64,000 nucleotides of DNA from positions 32,119,558 through 32,183,557 of the forward strand of contig CM049310.1 of assembly GCA_026874595.1 (NCBI GenBank), given 5' to 3'. The notes under the pieces were generated by a model, which saw nothing but the letters and a program-made list of their open reading frames with translations, did no database searches and had not been told where the DNA came from. Each line of letters starts with the position of its first letter. The first letter of the stretch is position 1. Shown piece by piece: positions 1 through 11,111 of this stretch. The translations under genes were made by a program, and so were the position numbers. Source of the DNA: Sipunculus nudus. Taxonomy: Eukaryota; Annelida; Sipuncula; Golfingiida; Sipunculidae.

Positions 1-360
1 ATAATGGCAAATTGCGCTGCATTTTTTAATTCAGCCAAATAATGTTAAAAAAATCTGCTTACATATCATGGTACGATATTACTATATATATATTTGAACG
101 TGTAAGGTATTATATCATACAGACGGAAAGACGACAAGTTCCATTGTTTAGGCATTCAAGTGCTTCTCTGGGTTATTCTCGACATATGTTGACCTTCCAA
201 CGACTATCACTTAACAATATGAAATGAACCTTACTGATTGGATCAATTATTTATCTAATAGTTTCTACATTGTCTCCCAGCGTATTTTTTAAATCCTTTC
301 TTATTTTATTTTAAAGTATGTAATAGCTGTGTGTTTAAATTGTAATCTTCTACCACACAT
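1..360. other. AT-rich intergenic, nothing recognised
   Basis: No open frame, repeat or RNA here that I can support. A third exon for the dermatopontin relic to its right would be expected here, but I do not see one. Confidence 0.5.
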
Positions 361-369
361 ACCCTTTGC

Positions 370-1060
370 CTTCGTCATGCCAACTGTTGAATCCACGGAT
401 GGCTCTGTCTTGAGGAGCACTGTAGTCCATTAGCACGTGCCAGTCATTAACGACAGGCGGTATACGTAACAAAACTGCCTGGGCTCGAATAGCTTGCATC
501 ACTTAAAGTTGAAGCTGAAAGAAATATATCATCTGATTTTAGTGTAACATGAAAATTCAGTATCAAAATTAACGCAATCATTTACTCACTATGTATAGAA
601 AATGGAAACTAATTCTGCAGAGAGCTTAGAATAACAAAGTGGCAGTTTCTTGTTAACAGTCTTATTTTAGAACAACCGGAAAATTGCAACCAGGAATAAA
701 CTTGTCCATTTTTATCACCCAGAATGACCAATGATTCTCAATGCTCAAATGGGGAAACGCATCGTGACTTTTTCTTTGTTTGAGTACCCCATGCTCTCTC
801 TTCTGCTGTTATGGTACCTGTTGACCCCAGATATAACGTGATTGTCAGGGCATTGGAAGTTCATCACACCGTCCAAAGCATCCAGTGACATTCATCCGTG
901 GAGGCAGCGTGAATACCACAAGATAACTTGTAACGGCGCTCTCCCCTACTGTTATCACAGATGCTGACTACTCGAACGAACGAGTAGCCAGTACCACACT
1001 CTTTGCAAAGAGGTGTATCCCCCTCGTTATCAAAGGCAACGCAGAGTCCCAGAAATAAGG
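370..1060 (-). pseudogene. dermatopontin-like pseudogene (copy A)
   Basis: Read on the minus strand this is a broken relative of the intact dermatopontin gene at 19898-21023. About 1040-780 matches exon 1: one frame gives SFVRVVSICDN, then ERRYKLSCGIH and DECHWM, the conserved Cys-His-Trp core. The frame is lost soon after CHWM and the repeated NDWD core is not readable. About 505-370 matches exon 2: CKLFEPRQ in one frame (the expected first Cys codon is TGA), and DYSAPQDRAIRGFNSWHDEGK in another. No tiny third exon with the DRRW motif is seen. Several frame changes and stops mean no full protein can be made. The intact family is secreted extracellular-matrix protein. Confidence 0.8.
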
Positions 1061-1725
1061 CCTGTCATACAAACCGGAGTCCGTTGCACCTTGACTTCAG
1101 TAGAGGACAATGGATAACACATAATATATAAGTAAGTATTGATGACGAAAAGGCTTCCTAGAAATGATAAATTTCTAGCCTTGTTGAATGGTTAAATATT
1201 AAAAGGGTTATAGTAGCATCCAACGTTATGTATAATCGTCAAAACCAATATGCAAATCAGACGTCCGTTGTTATATAAACATAATAAGAACAAAATTCGT
1301 TATCAGCTCACAGCAAAAATATATATCAGATATTGACAGGCTTTCGTACCTGCTACCATAATTCCTAATCTCTGCAGACTATACGGACAGGCTTAACCAT
1401 ATCCGATCCCATATAAAACTCACTTTAGACGGAACTGGTTACTTTGATTAGGTCCTGAATCATATGGTTTTTAGTGACACCAGTACCATTCAAAGGGATG
1501 AGCATATAGGTATCGTCACACAGGTATAGAGGTTTTTATTTGCTAACTTTGTGTTACTAGTTAAAACATCCAAGGTAGAGTAAAAGGCCAAATCTAATTA
1601 AACAAATGTGCTGAATTTATAATAGCATTAAACCTGGCATGGGTTCAAATGGAAATACGAAACAAAAAAAATGTGGTAATGTTATATTTGTGCTAAGAGA
1701 CAAAGCTTTCAGGAACTGTATTTGC
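500..1725 (-). repeat. segmental duplicate shared with 23390-24115
   Basis: Noncoding sequence around dermatopontin relic A matches that around relic C: the AGCTGAAAG edge and the block after it (505-560 versus 23393-23450), the GTGAGTAAATGATT block (about 570-600 versus 23580-23600), and the GGGTTCAAATGGAAAT block (about 1640 versus 24030). A is longer; C lacks most of the first half of exon 1 and the sequence beyond it. Both therefore descend from one duplicated unit that was already larger than the coding part. Seen by eye, without an alignment program. Confidence 0.7.
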
Positions 1726-1751
1726 ATGTGCAGAACATGCAACAATTAATT

Positions 1752-1781
1752 GTATCCGCCAAAACGAAGTTTTGCGGATAC
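1752..1781. repeat. short hairpin at left edge of tandem array
   Basis: GTATCCGCCAAAAC, a 3-base loop, then GTTTTGCGGATAC: a near-perfect inverted repeat with one unpaired C. It lies just left of the 277-bp array and could be a terminus of the element that carries it. Confidence 0.7.
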
Positions 1782-1924
1782 TATGTTTTTGACCGGGTTC
1801 CGCTGCCGCCGCCGCGGCGTTCGTTTCCGGAGAACTCCTCTGAGACTACTGGACGGATTTTTCCGAAACTTACACAAATTATCGGGTCACATGTGAACTG
1901 GTGCCTAAACAAGTTGCCTTGACC

Positions 1925-2885
1925 TCTGACCTTTCCTCTCTGCCGAGCATCCGTTTGTGCGTCTGTTTCCACACATTAACCCACATATCTCGGGAACCGT
2001 TTGACCGATCAGGAAAATTTTTTTACACAAATATAGCCTTTGGATAGCTTTATAACATACACAAAAAAGGTGGCGCCACCTGCAACCATGTTTGCACAGT
2101 GTCCATCTGTTCATCTGCCTTGGGTTAAAATCACTCATACCTCTGCAGTGGTTGACTAATTCATCAAAGTTCGGCATGCGTATACATCCTATATAGCTTT
2201 CTTGATTTTATGACAGGTGGCGCCACCTATATTCAGGTAAACGCTGCAGACATCCAAGCTCATATCTCAGGAACCGTTTGACCAATCAGGAAAAACTTTT
2301 TACATAAATGTTGCCCTTGGATAGCTGTATAACATATACAAAAATGGTGGCGCCACCTGCAGCCATTTTTGCACAGCATCCATCTGTTTGTCTGCCTTGG
2401 GTTAAAATCACTCATACCTCTGCAGTGGTTTGACCAAATTTTCTTAAATACGCCATCCGTATACATCCCGCATAGCTTTCTTGATTGTATGACAGGTGGC
2501 GCCACCTACATTCACATTCACGCTGTAGATATCCATGTTGTATCTCCGGACTCGTTCGACCAATCAGGAGAAAATTTTTACACAAATGTAGCCCTTGCAT
2601 AGCTTTATAACATACACAAAAATGGTGGCGCCACCTGCAGCCATTTTTTCACAGCGTCCATCTGTTTGTCTACCTTAAAATCACTCAAATCTCTGCAGTG
2701 ATTTGAACAAATTACCTGTTATTCGGCATGCTTATACATCCTGGATAGCTTTCTTGATTTTATGACAGGTGGCGCCAGCTGCTTTCACGTTCATGCTGCA
2801 GACATTAATGCTTATATCTCCGGACTCGTTTGACCAATCAGGAAAATAAAATTACACAAATGTAGCCCTTGGATAGCTTTATAAC
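1925..2885. repeat. ~277-bp tandem repeat, 3-4 units, with palindromes
   Basis: The motif TTGACCAATCAGGAAAA recurs near 2004, 2281, 2559 and 2833, giving a period of 274-278 bp. Each unit holds two copies of the perfect 12-bp palindrome GGTGGCGCCACC, seen at 2069, 2216, 2346, 2495 and 2624, with a one-base variant at 2768. The short ORFs over this block are products of the repeat, not genes. It is probably the internal satellite of a mobile element. Confidence 0.9.
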
Positions 2886-3075
2886 AGATTTAACCTGGAT
2901 AAACAAGCAATTGATGAGCAAAGAATAGAAAAATAATAATTAGTACACCATTAACTGTTTAGCTTTCAATCTTATGTTCATACCTTTAACAAAGTATAAC
3001 AAAGTCCTCTTACCAGTCAATCGAATATAACTCCGTGGACAGAATGTGTGGTCAAATAGGAAAGCGCTTGGTAGT

Positions 3076-3483
3076 TTATGGTTCTGACACAGGAAGTCCA
3101 AGTGCATGACGCAGACGTAACCAGAATAACGGCTTCTAAGCTTGGGATTTTAGCCACTCAAGATATGTATTAGATCTCAAAAGTTATTCAAAATTTGGCA
3201 ACAGTTCTGAGTTATCTAGGATGACACAGATCACATTGACCTGTCGTATACTTTGCTGTTCCTTCGCAAAATGAAGCTCGGTTAGGAAGTACTTCCCCTT
3301 GCGAACTTGTTCAGAAATCCCTAAAACTGAACTCTTGCTGTATTGGAAGGCTATATTAAAATTATATTTTTCTTCAAGGCTCTCCATAGCTAATTCGATA
3401 AACCAGTAATCTTTCGCATTGTAACCAAAAAATGCGTCAAACATATAGTCCTCCTGTTCTCTCCGACGAAGTCTAGTTCTCAC
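3076..3483 (-). pseudogene. TIR-domain relic of a Toll-like receptor
   Basis: The minus strand encodes a TIR domain close to that of the TLR at 29384-31566. Box 1 reads YMFDAFFGYNAKD, followed by WFIELAMESLEE, then QYSKSSVLGIS, ELHFAKEQQS and VICVILDN. After the stop at 3184 the same frame continues with LLRSNTYLEWLKSQA, another stop, and LFWLRLRHALGLP (FW box 3). The segment holding box 2 (the HERNFAIG region of the better copy) is missing, so LEEKYNFNIAF joins straight to QYSKSS. With two in-frame stops and an internal deletion it cannot make a working receptor tail. No LRR or membrane span is readable upstream. Confidence 0.88.
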
Positions 3484-3499
3484 CCTGGCTACATACTAA

Positions 3500-5690
3500 A
3501 TTAACCACAAACTCCATTACAGCAACAGAACGGAGAGCCTATCAACAGGATTATCAACCTACTTGCGTTTGTTAATGTCAACCGGTTAAGATTTTTTTCT
3601 TATTCGGCACTTAAAACCATGGACTCGAACGGGAACCTTTGTAATCTGTTAATGATGATAGACTTTTAAGACCATGAAATTCTCCTTCTATTTTTCGAAG
3701 TATGAATTTATTGTAAAAGATAAGCATAGGTAGATGACGGACACAGCAAAAGCTGACATTCTTTAGTGATCTTATGGGTGTATTTTCCAGACAGTTTCTT
3801 GTGGTATTTGGCCATATGCCTTTAATCTGAAGAGACTCTGATAGTACTGCAATTTGCAGTGATATTTCCTCTTTCCATTGTCGTTCAACATGGACAGTGT
3901 TTTAGTTGTTTATAACCAAGGGACAATCGTCCAAACTTTTGGTCCGTATCACATGTTTTCACCGAGTCCTTCTCCTGATATCTTACAGGCCCTTGAGATA
4001 ACTTTTTATTCCCTTTTATGTTTACAGCTTTAGTCATATACTTGGCCTTCATTCCCGAAGAATGTATATAAAAGAGGAAGATGCATTTGAAAATAGGTGA
4101 CGAGTAGAGACACATTTTTAAACGTATTGCTGTTATAAGCTCCCGCCGCTAATAATTATATATAGGAATGACCTATCCTTCAATGCTGGCTCAATTATAT
4201 ACGCCGTTTTATTAGAGTGATGCCGACTAGTTAGTACGGATACTCGCCATATAACCACCAATCGTGTGTGTGTGTGTGACGTCATTATATATGCTTATTT
4301 AGGAAAACAATTATTTTTATTAAATTATCAAAAAGCTCTATAGCTGCACTATTGCATATGATAACTAAAGTGCACTCTCTCAGAGTGCATACCTCCTCAA
4401 CACCTTTATCAACACAGGTTCGCCTGAACATTTTATCAACTAGTATCCCAACTTTTCATATTAATTCACTGAAATCGTTTGATCAAAATAGTTTGACACA
4501 AATTTCATTAAACAAATCATGAAGAACGTTTGGACATTTTTGTTTTGAAAAGATTAATGGTGTTTTGTAATGCTCTGACTAGTGATGCATTTTATGAGTA
4601 ACTGGTGTTTTTCTGAGAGGTGTATTAAGAGCCACCGCGCGCCCAACTGCCTTAACTTTAGAAATAAAATAAAACAACTTAAGGTCACAGCGGACAGCCG
4701 TAGAGCAGCCATACAAAACATGAGTAAGGCCTAGCAAAAAAAATGGGATATCCAACTTCCAAGACATCCTTGTCCCTTTGACGACGACATAGTTACTCTT
4801 TATAGAACAGCATTCATAAAGATACATTAAGGTTCAGAAAATCATATAAAACCTAAATAGTTTTCCAGTTTTTATGGAAAGATGGGTCATAAAGCAAAGA
4901 AGAAAATATCTAATATCTGGGCGGACCGGTTAGCAGCCAAGTTTTACTGTGATCCAGTTTCGCATTTTACTTTTACGAGCAGTCCCCACTATTTGTCTTC
5001 TTTTGCCCATGTCTTCTTTCGCCAATTCTTTAAACACATTATCACAGAGATTCAGATATTTTCAGGATATGACCCGGACACAGTTACCTAACGCACGCCG
5101 ATTATGTAACCAGTGCAACTTTCTTTGACGAAGATAAATACAAGTGCTCTAATAAGTCAGTGAGATTTTACCTCGCTTTGTAACAGTTTATAAAATTAAA
5201 CCGGTGAACAGAAAAATTACTAAAATAGACATAAAAATAGTGCTTAACATTTATATCAAATTTTGAAAACAGTCATGTTTTCCTTACAACATTTCTGTGT
5301 GGTAGTAATGATTTAATATGACAAAAATCCGCCAGTAAACAGTAATATGCTTACTTTTTCATGTGTGCGCGTGTGTGTATAAAAGATATTCTATGGATAT
5401 AATATGAAAGGTAATATAGTTAAATAACCACTGTTTGAATGTAGTCTGACAAAGAAAAGACTGTGTAAATAATTAAAAACAATTCACGTTTCAATGCATC
5501 TACTCTCAGCTAATATTAATTCTCATTAAGATGAATGCATCCCTAGAAAGAACCATGATTAAAATGATTCCCTTATTTTATTCTGTAAATTGTCTATGGG
5601 TCCAAATGCTAGTTTTTGAGACAGGTATCCCTTTGCGTATGTTCTTTCGTCAGAAGCTTAACGTGGGAGTAAATTGTCTCCATAATATAC
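3500..5690. other. intergenic, no gene recognised
   Basis: No frame here resembles a known family. Small items only: a (GT)n run near 4266-4279 and an 8-bp stem hairpin at 4372-4390 (TGCACTCT, 3-base loop, AGAGTGCA). Confidence 0.5.
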
Positions 5691-5699
5691 AGAACAGTC

Positions 5700-5795
5700 G
5701 ATTCACTGCTGTTTGGAATTGAACCCACGATCTTCCGATTTCCGGTTCGGCTGCCTTAACTACTTGGCCACGAAAGATCCCCTCTGCATGCAGCA
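5700..5795 (-). repeat. tRNA-derived SINE head (inverted partner)
   Basis: On the minus strand this has a pol III A-box-like TGGCCAAGTAGTTAAGG and a B-box-like GTGGGTTCAATTCC at tRNA-like spacing, but no acceptor-stem pairing or variable arm, so it is a SINE head rather than a tRNA gene. It matches the plus-strand copy at 5940-6035 over about 90 bases. Confidence 0.7.
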
Positions 5796-5939
5796 AGGAG
5801 AACTGATGGCCTTATGTGGTGTGTAGCATATAAGGCCATAATACAAAATCGCCGTGCCGACACATGTAGTGGGTGAGACTATGACGTCACTACCGTGGCG
5901 TTACTATGCCGGTTCCTGTAAAAGTATGCTAAATACACA

Positions 5940-6035
5940 AAGGGGCTTGGGATCAGTCGTGGCCAAGTAGTTAAGGCAGCCGCACCGAATATCGGAAATC
6001 GTGGGTTCGATTCCCAACAGCGGTTAACCGACTTA
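5940..6035 (+). repeat. tRNA-derived SINE head
   Basis: A box TGGCCAAGTAGTTAAGG at 5960-5976 and B box GGTTCGATTCC at 6004-6014. It resembles a Ser/Leu-type tRNA 5' half but lacks a clover-leaf, so it is a SINE head. A (TA)n tract follows, as is common at SINE tails. Confidence 0.7.
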
Positions 6036-6045
6036 TCTGTGTATA

Positions 6046-6047
<2 letters not shown>

Positions 6048-6094
<47 letters not shown>
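6048..6094. repeat. (TA)n microsatellite
   Basis: Uninterrupted TA dinucleotides directly after the SINE head. Confidence 0.95.
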
Positions 6095-6098
<4 letters not shown>

Positions 6099-6139
6099 CT
6101 CTGTCTCTCTCTCTTTCTATATTTAAACATATTATTATT

Positions 6140-6500
6140 ATTATTAACCCTGCGCGAAGCAAGTTTAGGCTAATTGTTTTCACTCGATTAGGGCTATGTG
6201 TATGTATGTATGTGTATGTCCGGACGATATCTGGATACGGTATAACGGTTGTTATTGAAATTTATAATATAGGCTGGTGTTGTGGAACAGTTGTTGATAT
6301 TCAATTTTGGTGTATATCCAAGCGTAAATAACCCCAGAATGAGTGTTTTATGGGTTTTTATAGCACATTTTACCACTTTCACTTGTTGCATGTGACCATA
6401 CGGCCATCTGTCGAGCCCGATCCGTTACGACACAGGTGACATGACGTCACGCCACGTGCAGTTTCCGTGAAAGGTGTCCGTCAACTATTAAGCACAAACA
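6140..6500 (+). repeat. ~345-bp dispersed repeat unit, left of Harbinger
   Basis: Matches the repeat at 17400-18115. Shared blocks include the AACCCCAGAATGAG block near 6330 (compare 17570 and 17900) and TGACGTCACGCCACGTG followed by TTTCCGTGAAAGGTGTC near 6442-6480 (compare 17145, 17690 and 18030). It ends where the CTACGA-rich Harbinger terminus begins. Confidence 0.7.
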
Positions 6501-6925
6501 ACCTACGATTTTGACTGTCGTACGATTTTAGCAGGTCTACGACAGATTGAACCGTCGTAGGATTGGTAGAGATTTTTTTTAATAATTTCGTGGACGCATT
6601 CACAAAAAAAAAAATATATGTTGTACGACGGTCGAGGGAAAATTGGTCAGGGCTGTCTGAGTCTTATCGTACGTTCTTCCTACGACAGTCTTATGTAATC
6701 CCAACGATGGTCGTAATACAACAGAAAAATGTCGTGCAGCATTCCTGGTTGTCGTACGACAGTCGTGCGACTGATACGCCGTCATCGTAAGCTCATCTGC
6801 GACATGTACACGGCTGCCATAGGCTAAATGTAGGAATATAAAGAGGTTCCAACAGCAGTTCTGTAGCAGCTACCTGTTAAGTCTCAAGAGGATATTATTT
6901 ATTTATAGAAAATTATAGCCGAAAT

Positions 6926-8315
6926 ATGCCCCCTAAGAAGACCAAGTCTGTCCCTAGGAAGGGAAAGAAGAGGCCAGCAGAAAATGTGCAAGACGAACAT
7001 CACACTCAAGACCTCCTAGAAAAACAGTCGTTTCAGCCCATTGACGAATCCGAGCACAAGAGACTTGACGAGACTGACGATGAAGAAAAGGGAGGTAATG
7101 TTGAAGACGCGTAATGTTATAAGCACGTCCAAGGGGCAGATTCAGGAAAAGATCAAAGACAAAGCCCTGACTATTGAACAGGAGCAGGCTTTAGCTGAAT
7201 TCTATGGAGCCCATGCCGAATTTTATGATAAGAGCCAGGATGACTACAAAGACAGTAAGAAAAAATACAGGCTTCTGCAACAGAAAGCAAGGGAACTAGG
7301 AATTTCTGGTGAGTTTTGCTCGCTTCAACTATAAAAAATTCTAAAATTGTTAATATTCCCATCATATATATTTATATAAATTCCCGGGACATTTACCTTA
7401 TTTTAACTCTTTTGTTTACAGTGAAGAATATCACAAGCTGGTACACTACGGCCCGCTCTAGCTTTGGCAGAATACAAAAGCATGAGTGGTCAGGCGGCTT
7501 CAAACATGACAGCCCGTCAAAGGTGACTATGGCAGAATGGTCAGTTCTTTCGACAATACATCGTCCAAACGACTGGGCAGACCACGGTGCTTGGGCAGGT
7601 AGGAAATTAGCCTTCAATGCCAATTTAAAACTTGCACATATCGTCATGAAAAAGCAATGCTAACTTCAAAAGCATATTGCCATTACAAGTCGCTTTTACA
7701 CAAGGCACGCAAACACTTAATGCCAGAAATTTTCTCCTTACAGGTTCCAGGGCGTCCTTATTCCGACACTCAGTGCCAAACCGAAGATGCGGAAGCGGAT
7801 TCCCAAGAAGGGGCTGATTATGCTTGGTCTTCTGCTGGCGCTACCCCAGATCCCGTTGTGCCTGTCCCCGTCTACAAGGCCCCCAGGAAGAAGAAAGATT
7901 CTTCCTCAGTAGACTCGGCAATACTGGAATTTATCAAGACGAGCCAGACCCAGGGGTTACATCTTCAGAAGAGGGTAGATGAAGCCCTTACCCCCATGGA
8001 TGAGGTAGAGGCTTGGGTCAGATAGATGTCCCTGAAACTCAAGTCCCTGCCCAGGCACCTCTGGAGGCAGTTCTGCGACGAGAGTTATGCTTTGGTCACG
8101 CGATACGTCAGGCGGAGAGATGCCCAGCAGTGTTCTGATCCAGACCAGCCTTTCCAACAGCAGCAGTACCCTCCTCTCCCCCAGTACTATCATCAACAGT
8201 CACATCAGCCCTACCAAGAGCAGCCCTTCCAGCCCAACCGCATAAGCCATACCAGCAGAACCAAGTACTGCAGCAGCAGCAGAGGTCATCCTCAACTCCA
8301 CTCCTTAGTTCTCAG
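6926..8315 (+). pseudogene. Harbinger MADF/Myb-like DNA-binding protein, broken
   Basis: The partner protein that PIF/Harbinger transposases need for DNA binding. Exons: 6926-7308, 7422-7598 and 7744-8315, all with GT-AG junctions. It begins MPPKKTKSVPRKGKKRP (basic tail). The MADF domain starts at ALTIEQEQALAEFYGAHAEF, continues through YDKSQDDYKDSKKKYRLL, and crosses the first intron into VKNITSWYTTARSSFGRI. The last exon is acidic, then Gln/Pro-rich. Two lesions: a frameshift near 7111 (frame 1 stops just after EEKGGNVEDA, and the domain resumes in another frame), and an in-frame TAG at 8023-8025 inside EAWVR-stop-MSLKLKSLP, where Trp TGG would be a one-base change. The frame stays open for 290 nt beyond that stop. 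The junction at 8315 is a good donor, so a further exon may exist. Confidence 0.8.
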
Positions 8316-8319
8316 GTAA

Positions 8320-9118
8320 ATTTTTATTTTTAAATGTAAATTTCCTGCATCATACCTTTAAGTCTTTCACTCTATCGGTTTAAGGTGATTGACTGTTATA
8401 TTCTTATTCCATACCTGTCAAGCATTTCTTCTTATTGTTACCTTGTTATCTAGTCAGGTGGCAAAATCTCAATATTGGCTCCGGAAAACATTTTATGCAC
8501 ATTTCAGAGTAGAAGCTGCTGTAGATGATATTTTGTTAAATGGATTCCTAAGGTATAGATGTAGGATGGTTGTCATTTTTTAATTTGCTTTAGATGATTT
8601 TTATTGATGATTTTGATAATCGAGTGAAAGTCAGGTTTTACATACGAGGCAAATAGATATCAAACACTTTTGTGTGAAAAATACTACATACTAATGTTCA
8701 TGCTACGCCAAAAAGTGAAGGATTGAAATAAAGATGTTTTTATAACCATAGCATTTGCTGTTTCAAGTATTGTCTGGAGAGAGTTAAACATGCACAATAT
8801 CCCATAAACCCTAAGTAATAAACATATGTGTCCTAAGGAAATCATCTAAAGCTAACAATATCCCATTGGGTAAGTAGGCCTAATTCTAGTTATCTTTATC
8901 ATCAGTAAATGAGTTCCTGTACCATGTTGCACGAACACAACCACAAGCATCCATACAGTATATGTCCCTCCTATGGCAGAGTCAGTGTTCTACATTGTGT
9001 TCCTTTCTCTCTGCAAACCGTCAGTGCAAAGCAAATGGCCTGCACAGACTCTTTAGTGAGTGAGTAGTCCAGGTAGAAGTGTACCGTCAACCATGTGTCT
9101 ACAAAAGGTAGCCGTGGA
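8320..9118. other. interior of Harbinger element, no gene recognised
   Basis: Noncoding interior between the MADF gene and a nested insertion. No frame resembles a known family. Confidence 0.5.
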
Positions 9119-10854
9119 CATAGGCGTAGATCCCTGGGGTGGGGGGGGGGGGGATGGGGGTATATATACCCCCAATATTTGACAAGGGGAGTATGGCCCA
9201 TTGTATTATACCCCCAATGTTTTGACTGTGTGTAGGATAAAATGGGGATTTTTGGTTTTTTTCACATTTTAAAACCCTGCCACAGAATTCATAATAAAAA
9301 TGGGATGTCTTCAGTTTTTTATATCAAAATGCTTGGATTTTAAACAGTGGAAGAGGAAAACCAACAAATATGCTGAAGAAACATAAATCAATAAGTTACC
9401 ACATTAGTCACCCTTGGCTTAACAGCGCCTTTGCCTGAACTAAATCAAAGAACGAAACCAATTATTTTGTAAATCTTTTAACCCTTTGGATGCCGATGAT
9501 CATTATCATAGACAAATTGTAAACCCATCATCTAATAAGCAAACATTAAAGATCACATGCTTTACAAGATCATAAGTAGAGAAAACCTGCTTTATTAATA
9601 AGTGTAGCATATTTCTTCCTAAGATATGTATTCAACAAATTTAAAAAAATGACTCAATGTATACAACTTCACTAAACATCCTCATTTTGTTAATATTCAT
9701 CTGCTTGAACTGGAATAATGAATTTAACAAACTGAAAAGTTAACATAAATTGCCTATAATTCAAATAGGTTTCCTAATGAGATTTCTTAGATAATATGGA
9801 AGTGATGTGAAAAATCTTGATACTAGAAATATTTTGCAATGTCGTATTGGTTTACCAGAAAATGAGAAATAGCATAATTTTGGTTTTCTTTATCTATGTA
9901 AAGTTAAAATTTTGTTTGAAGTTAATAACATCAAATCCAGAAAAAGATGGTAAATTTGTACTCACTTTTAGTGATGTTAGTGAGAAGGTCAGAAAAAGTT
10001 GCTTAGCGTCAAGCGACTTGGTAGTATAACATGGGTTTCACATGAGCATTATATCGCATTCCATCAAGTTTCGCAGCGTGCAGGTTTGAGCAGGCACGCA
10101 AACGGTAGGCTTAAATTTCTACTAGGGGAAAAAATTAGGCTTACCACCTAGGCCTAGCTAGATAATTTGGTTTGGCCGAAATTATTCTGAACGAGTAGCT
10201 GTGGATACTGCTATCAATCACCATACAGAATAGCTCAGGAAAGGAATTATTTCAGGGAGTTGGAGGCAGGCCTAACAGGCCTATAGGCCTATTTATTTGC
10301 ATGGTAAATATGGACAGATTCTTGGGTCACAATAAGTCGTGTAGCCCCTAACCCGAGAGAAAATCTAATGCATGGGGTATTCATTTCACTTTTATAACAC
10401 CATAGGAAAGGTTTCATAATATGTAGGCCTATGTGCGAAAGTTATAATCTCTTGTTCATTGTGTTATAGGTGCTCCTTTAATTGTGTGACACGGGCGATA
10501 CTCGTGTAGTTTAAACCGAACTGGTTGAACTCTCGTCATGTGGGCCTTGGGTTTTCACTCCTGGTCGTGGGTCACGTGATGAGCCGGGTGTGTGGAGATA
10601 CACAGCGATGTCTTTCTAGAGAATTCCTGAGAAGTGGAAGATTCCCGCTTTGGGGTGTAAAGTTATATAAAAGTCATATTCGATGGTAACTCGTACGTTC
10701 ATTTTAATCAAAATTTCACTTAAAGTATTCATCAAATTGCACCAATTCACTTTGAAAAAAACCCAAAACTTCCAGCTTATGAAGGGGGAACTCCCCCCTC
10801 AGTCACCCCCCTCTAGCGCATACCCCCAATGAAAAAAACTTTTCTACGCCACTG
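9119..10854. mobile_element. nested non-autonomous element with CAGTGGCGTAGA-type ends
   Basis: The left end reads CATAGGCGTAGATCC and the right end, in reverse complement, CAGTGGCGTAGAAAAG; 10 of the first 12 bases agree. Both ends are followed inward by G-rich stretches and a CCCCCAAT motif (9169 and 10831). No transposase is visible. The interior holds a fragment of the LTR also found at 26579-27379. The insertion separates sequence inside the Harbinger element and abuts a decayed coding fragment on the right. The superfamily is uncertain; hAT-like is a guess from the CAGTGGCG terminus. No clean target duplication was found. Confidence 0.6.
10462..10680 (+). repeat. LTR fragment (same family as 26579-27379)
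   Basis: Begins TGTTATAGGTGCTC and carries AACTGGTTGAACTCTCGT, GGGTTTTCACTCCTGGTCGT, GTGTGGAGATACACA and GAGAAGTGGAAGATTC, then a TATA-like box near 10665. All of these occur in the same order on the minus strand of 27379-27090. Similarity is lost after the TATA box, so this is the 5' portion of the LTR only. Confidence 0.8.
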
Positions 10855-11111
10855 GTGTGCATCAAGGAACTGTTTCCATTTAATAATGTTTGGTAATTTG
10901 TCCTATTGGTATGGAGCTCTATGGAATCTTGTGTTGTTGGCAATGAATCAATATTGGTCTTTAGTTTCCTGAATTTGGTGCAGCGAACTGCCTGAATGGA
11001 ATGGCAGATTGAAACTTGGGTCAAGGGGTCTACAGACAAATAGTTCAACAGAGGCAATGATTGCTTGGCTTGGTACCATGTCTTGACATAGCTGGTGAAA
11101 AAGCATAGCAA
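10855..11111 (-). pseudogene. fragment of an uncharacterised repeat-associated protein
   Basis: The minus strand reads FTSYVKTWYQAKQSLPLLNY and later NRTNYQTLL; after a two-base slip it continues WKQFLDAH and is cut by the insertion at 10854. The YQTLL-WKQFLDAH pattern recalls a family of large uncharacterised proteins frequent in invertebrate genomes rich in mobile DNA. I cannot name a function. It may belong with the fragment at 12665-13031. The frameshift and truncation show it is dead. Confidence 0.4.

Noticed and set aside
1905-2600. Cys-rich short frames on the minus strand repeated several times
   Set aside because: They repeat with the 277-bp array and follow its period, so they are products of repeat DNA.
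2069-2779. CRISPR-like array
   Set aside because: The palindromes are inside 277-bp tandem units in animal DNA, alternate at unequal spacing and have no unique spacers.
5940-6035. Functional tRNA gene
   Set aside because: A and B boxes are present but stems do not pair and the acceptor stem is missing; fits a SINE head.
5879-6183. Open frames with long Tyr-Ile repeats
   Set aside because: Translation of a (TA)n microsatellite; the same applies near 21464, 33770 and 46626.
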